Source: Psychrobacter alimentarius (GTDB lineage: Bacteria; Pseudomonadota; Gammaproteobacteria; Pseudomonadales; Moraxellaceae). Taken from it: a stretch of 64,000 bases of DNA. The stretch lies in NCBI RefSeq assembly GCF_001606025.1, contig NZ_CP014945.1, positions 2,790,001 to 2,854,000 of the forward strand, in the 5' to 3' direction. The position numbers and the translations under genes are program-made. The notes beneath the pieces are model-generated. The model was not told the DNA's origin. It saw only the letters and a list, made by a program, of their open reading frames with translations, and ran no database searches. Shown piece after piece: positions 63,574 through 64,000 of the stretch (the stretch's first letter is position 1; the number at the start of each line of letters is the position of its first letter).

Positions 63574-64000
63574 ATGAGCCAACGTAATAAACTCAGCTTG
63601 TGGCAAAAAATCAAACGATTTTTGACGACGTCCGCACCGCAATCTGTCATTGATGGTGCTAACGAACCAACGACATCTGCCGTTAAAGAGGATGTGGCAC
63701 CTTCAAAAAGCCATGAGGTATTCCGCAGTACTAGGCATAGTGATGACGGAGACAAAAATGACCTTAGCGAAATTGACGCTGTCTCTGATATGAACACTGG
63801 TCATAAACACTCGCAAACGATGCCTTCTGATTCTTCTGCTGACCAACATAAGCCTCACCATACACCGATTGTTGATTTCTTAAAAACCTATTTTAATGAA
63901 AAGCAATGGCACTATACGCACTATCGACCCAAAACCAATGATGGTCAGCAATCGCATCATTTGTCACTGCGAATGCGTCATAAAGACCTCAACTGTGGCT
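63574..64000 (+). CDS. Possible YbjN-like protein, 3' truncated by the window
   Basis: 142 codons are visible and the frame is open to the window end. The N-terminal about 95 residues are low complexity (Ser, Asp, His, Lys). From about residue 98 the sequence VDFLKTYFNEKQWHYTHYRP, then HHLSLRMRHKDLNC, resembles the start of YbjN domains ('FL-x-x-x-x-W-x-Y' followed by paired strands). The call is tentative because most of the domain is outside. Confidence 0.55.
   Translation, partial: MSQRNKLSLWQKIKRFLTTSAPQSVIDGANEPTTSAVKEDVAPSKSHEVFRSTRHSDDGDKNDLSEIDAVSDMNTGHKHSQTMPSDSSADQHKPHHTPIVDFLKTYFNEKQWHYTHYRPKTNDGQQSHHLSLRMRHKDLNCG

Overview
The window looks like a chromosomal segment of a Moraxellaceae gammaproteobacterium, most likely Psychrobacter. 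This rests on the gene mix (a complete pilG-to-chpC type IV pilus chemosensory cluster, a four-gene imelysin/di-haem/DUF1513 iron locus, a BigR-type sulfur locus, minCDE, ccmABCDE and metNIQ), on moderate GC with AT-rich spacers, and on a dispersed intergenic repeat. I assign the genus from protein character only; no database was searched. There is no phage, transposase, integrase or CRISPR array. Most of the window reads as stable chromosome.

Layout. 1-795: 3' part of a LysR regulator. 836-3055 (minus): four-gene operon of roadblock/LC7 protein, BLUF-domain protein, small GTPase of the conservon (CvnD-like) type and a second roadblock protein. This is the most unusual system in the window. 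3056-4544: long gene-poor stretch holding a tRNA-Gly(GCC) and its terminator. 4545-6900: M48 lipoprotein protease, BolA, SirB-like membrane protein and a small lipoprotein. 7084-12073: sulfur/persulfide locus, with trxC and an ETHE1/Blh-type dioxygenase diverging from a BigR/SqrR-type sensor and a SulP transporter, followed by two small DUF442 (TIGR01244) sulfurtransferases. 12167-14785 (minus): three tandem paralogous secreted proteins of unknown function. 15008-16959: GST and a BASS-type transporter. 17016-21293: peroxide defence (ahpF, ydcH-like, ahpC, divergent oxyR). 21458-23402: HD hydrolase, TPMT-like methyltransferase, YgjP-like metalloprotein.

23610-29741 (minus): Fur-box-preceded operon imelysin, di-haem oxidoreductase, second imelysin, DUF1513, inferred to act in envelope iron handling. 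30197-33563: OmpA-like lipoprotein, acyltransferase, membrane protein of unknown role. 33668-36016: minC, then after a 415-bp gap minD-minE. 36140-36667: cytochrome b561. 36816-49470 (minus): pilG-pilH-pilI-pilJ-pilK-chpA-chpB and a ChpC-like gene, controlling type IV pilus twitching; PilJ here lacks the usual large periplasmic domain. 50145-54588: membrane-fusion-like lipoprotein, OmpR-type regulator and a histidine kinase. The lipoprotein and the kinase both carry long acidic/Ser-rich insertions inside conserved folds. 54846-57502: metNIQ. 57889-58737: aldo/keto reductase. 58826-62263 (minus): ccmABCDE haem delivery genes, without ccmFGH. 62340-64000: an unrecognised protein and a truncated, possibly YbjN-like protein.

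Regulatory DNA supported by sequence includes a 17-bp perfect Fur-box palindrome, many intrinsic terminators, a triple 25-bp tandem repeat upstream of bigR, several inverted repeats, and three clear copies (plus a partial fourth) of an intergenic repeat family.
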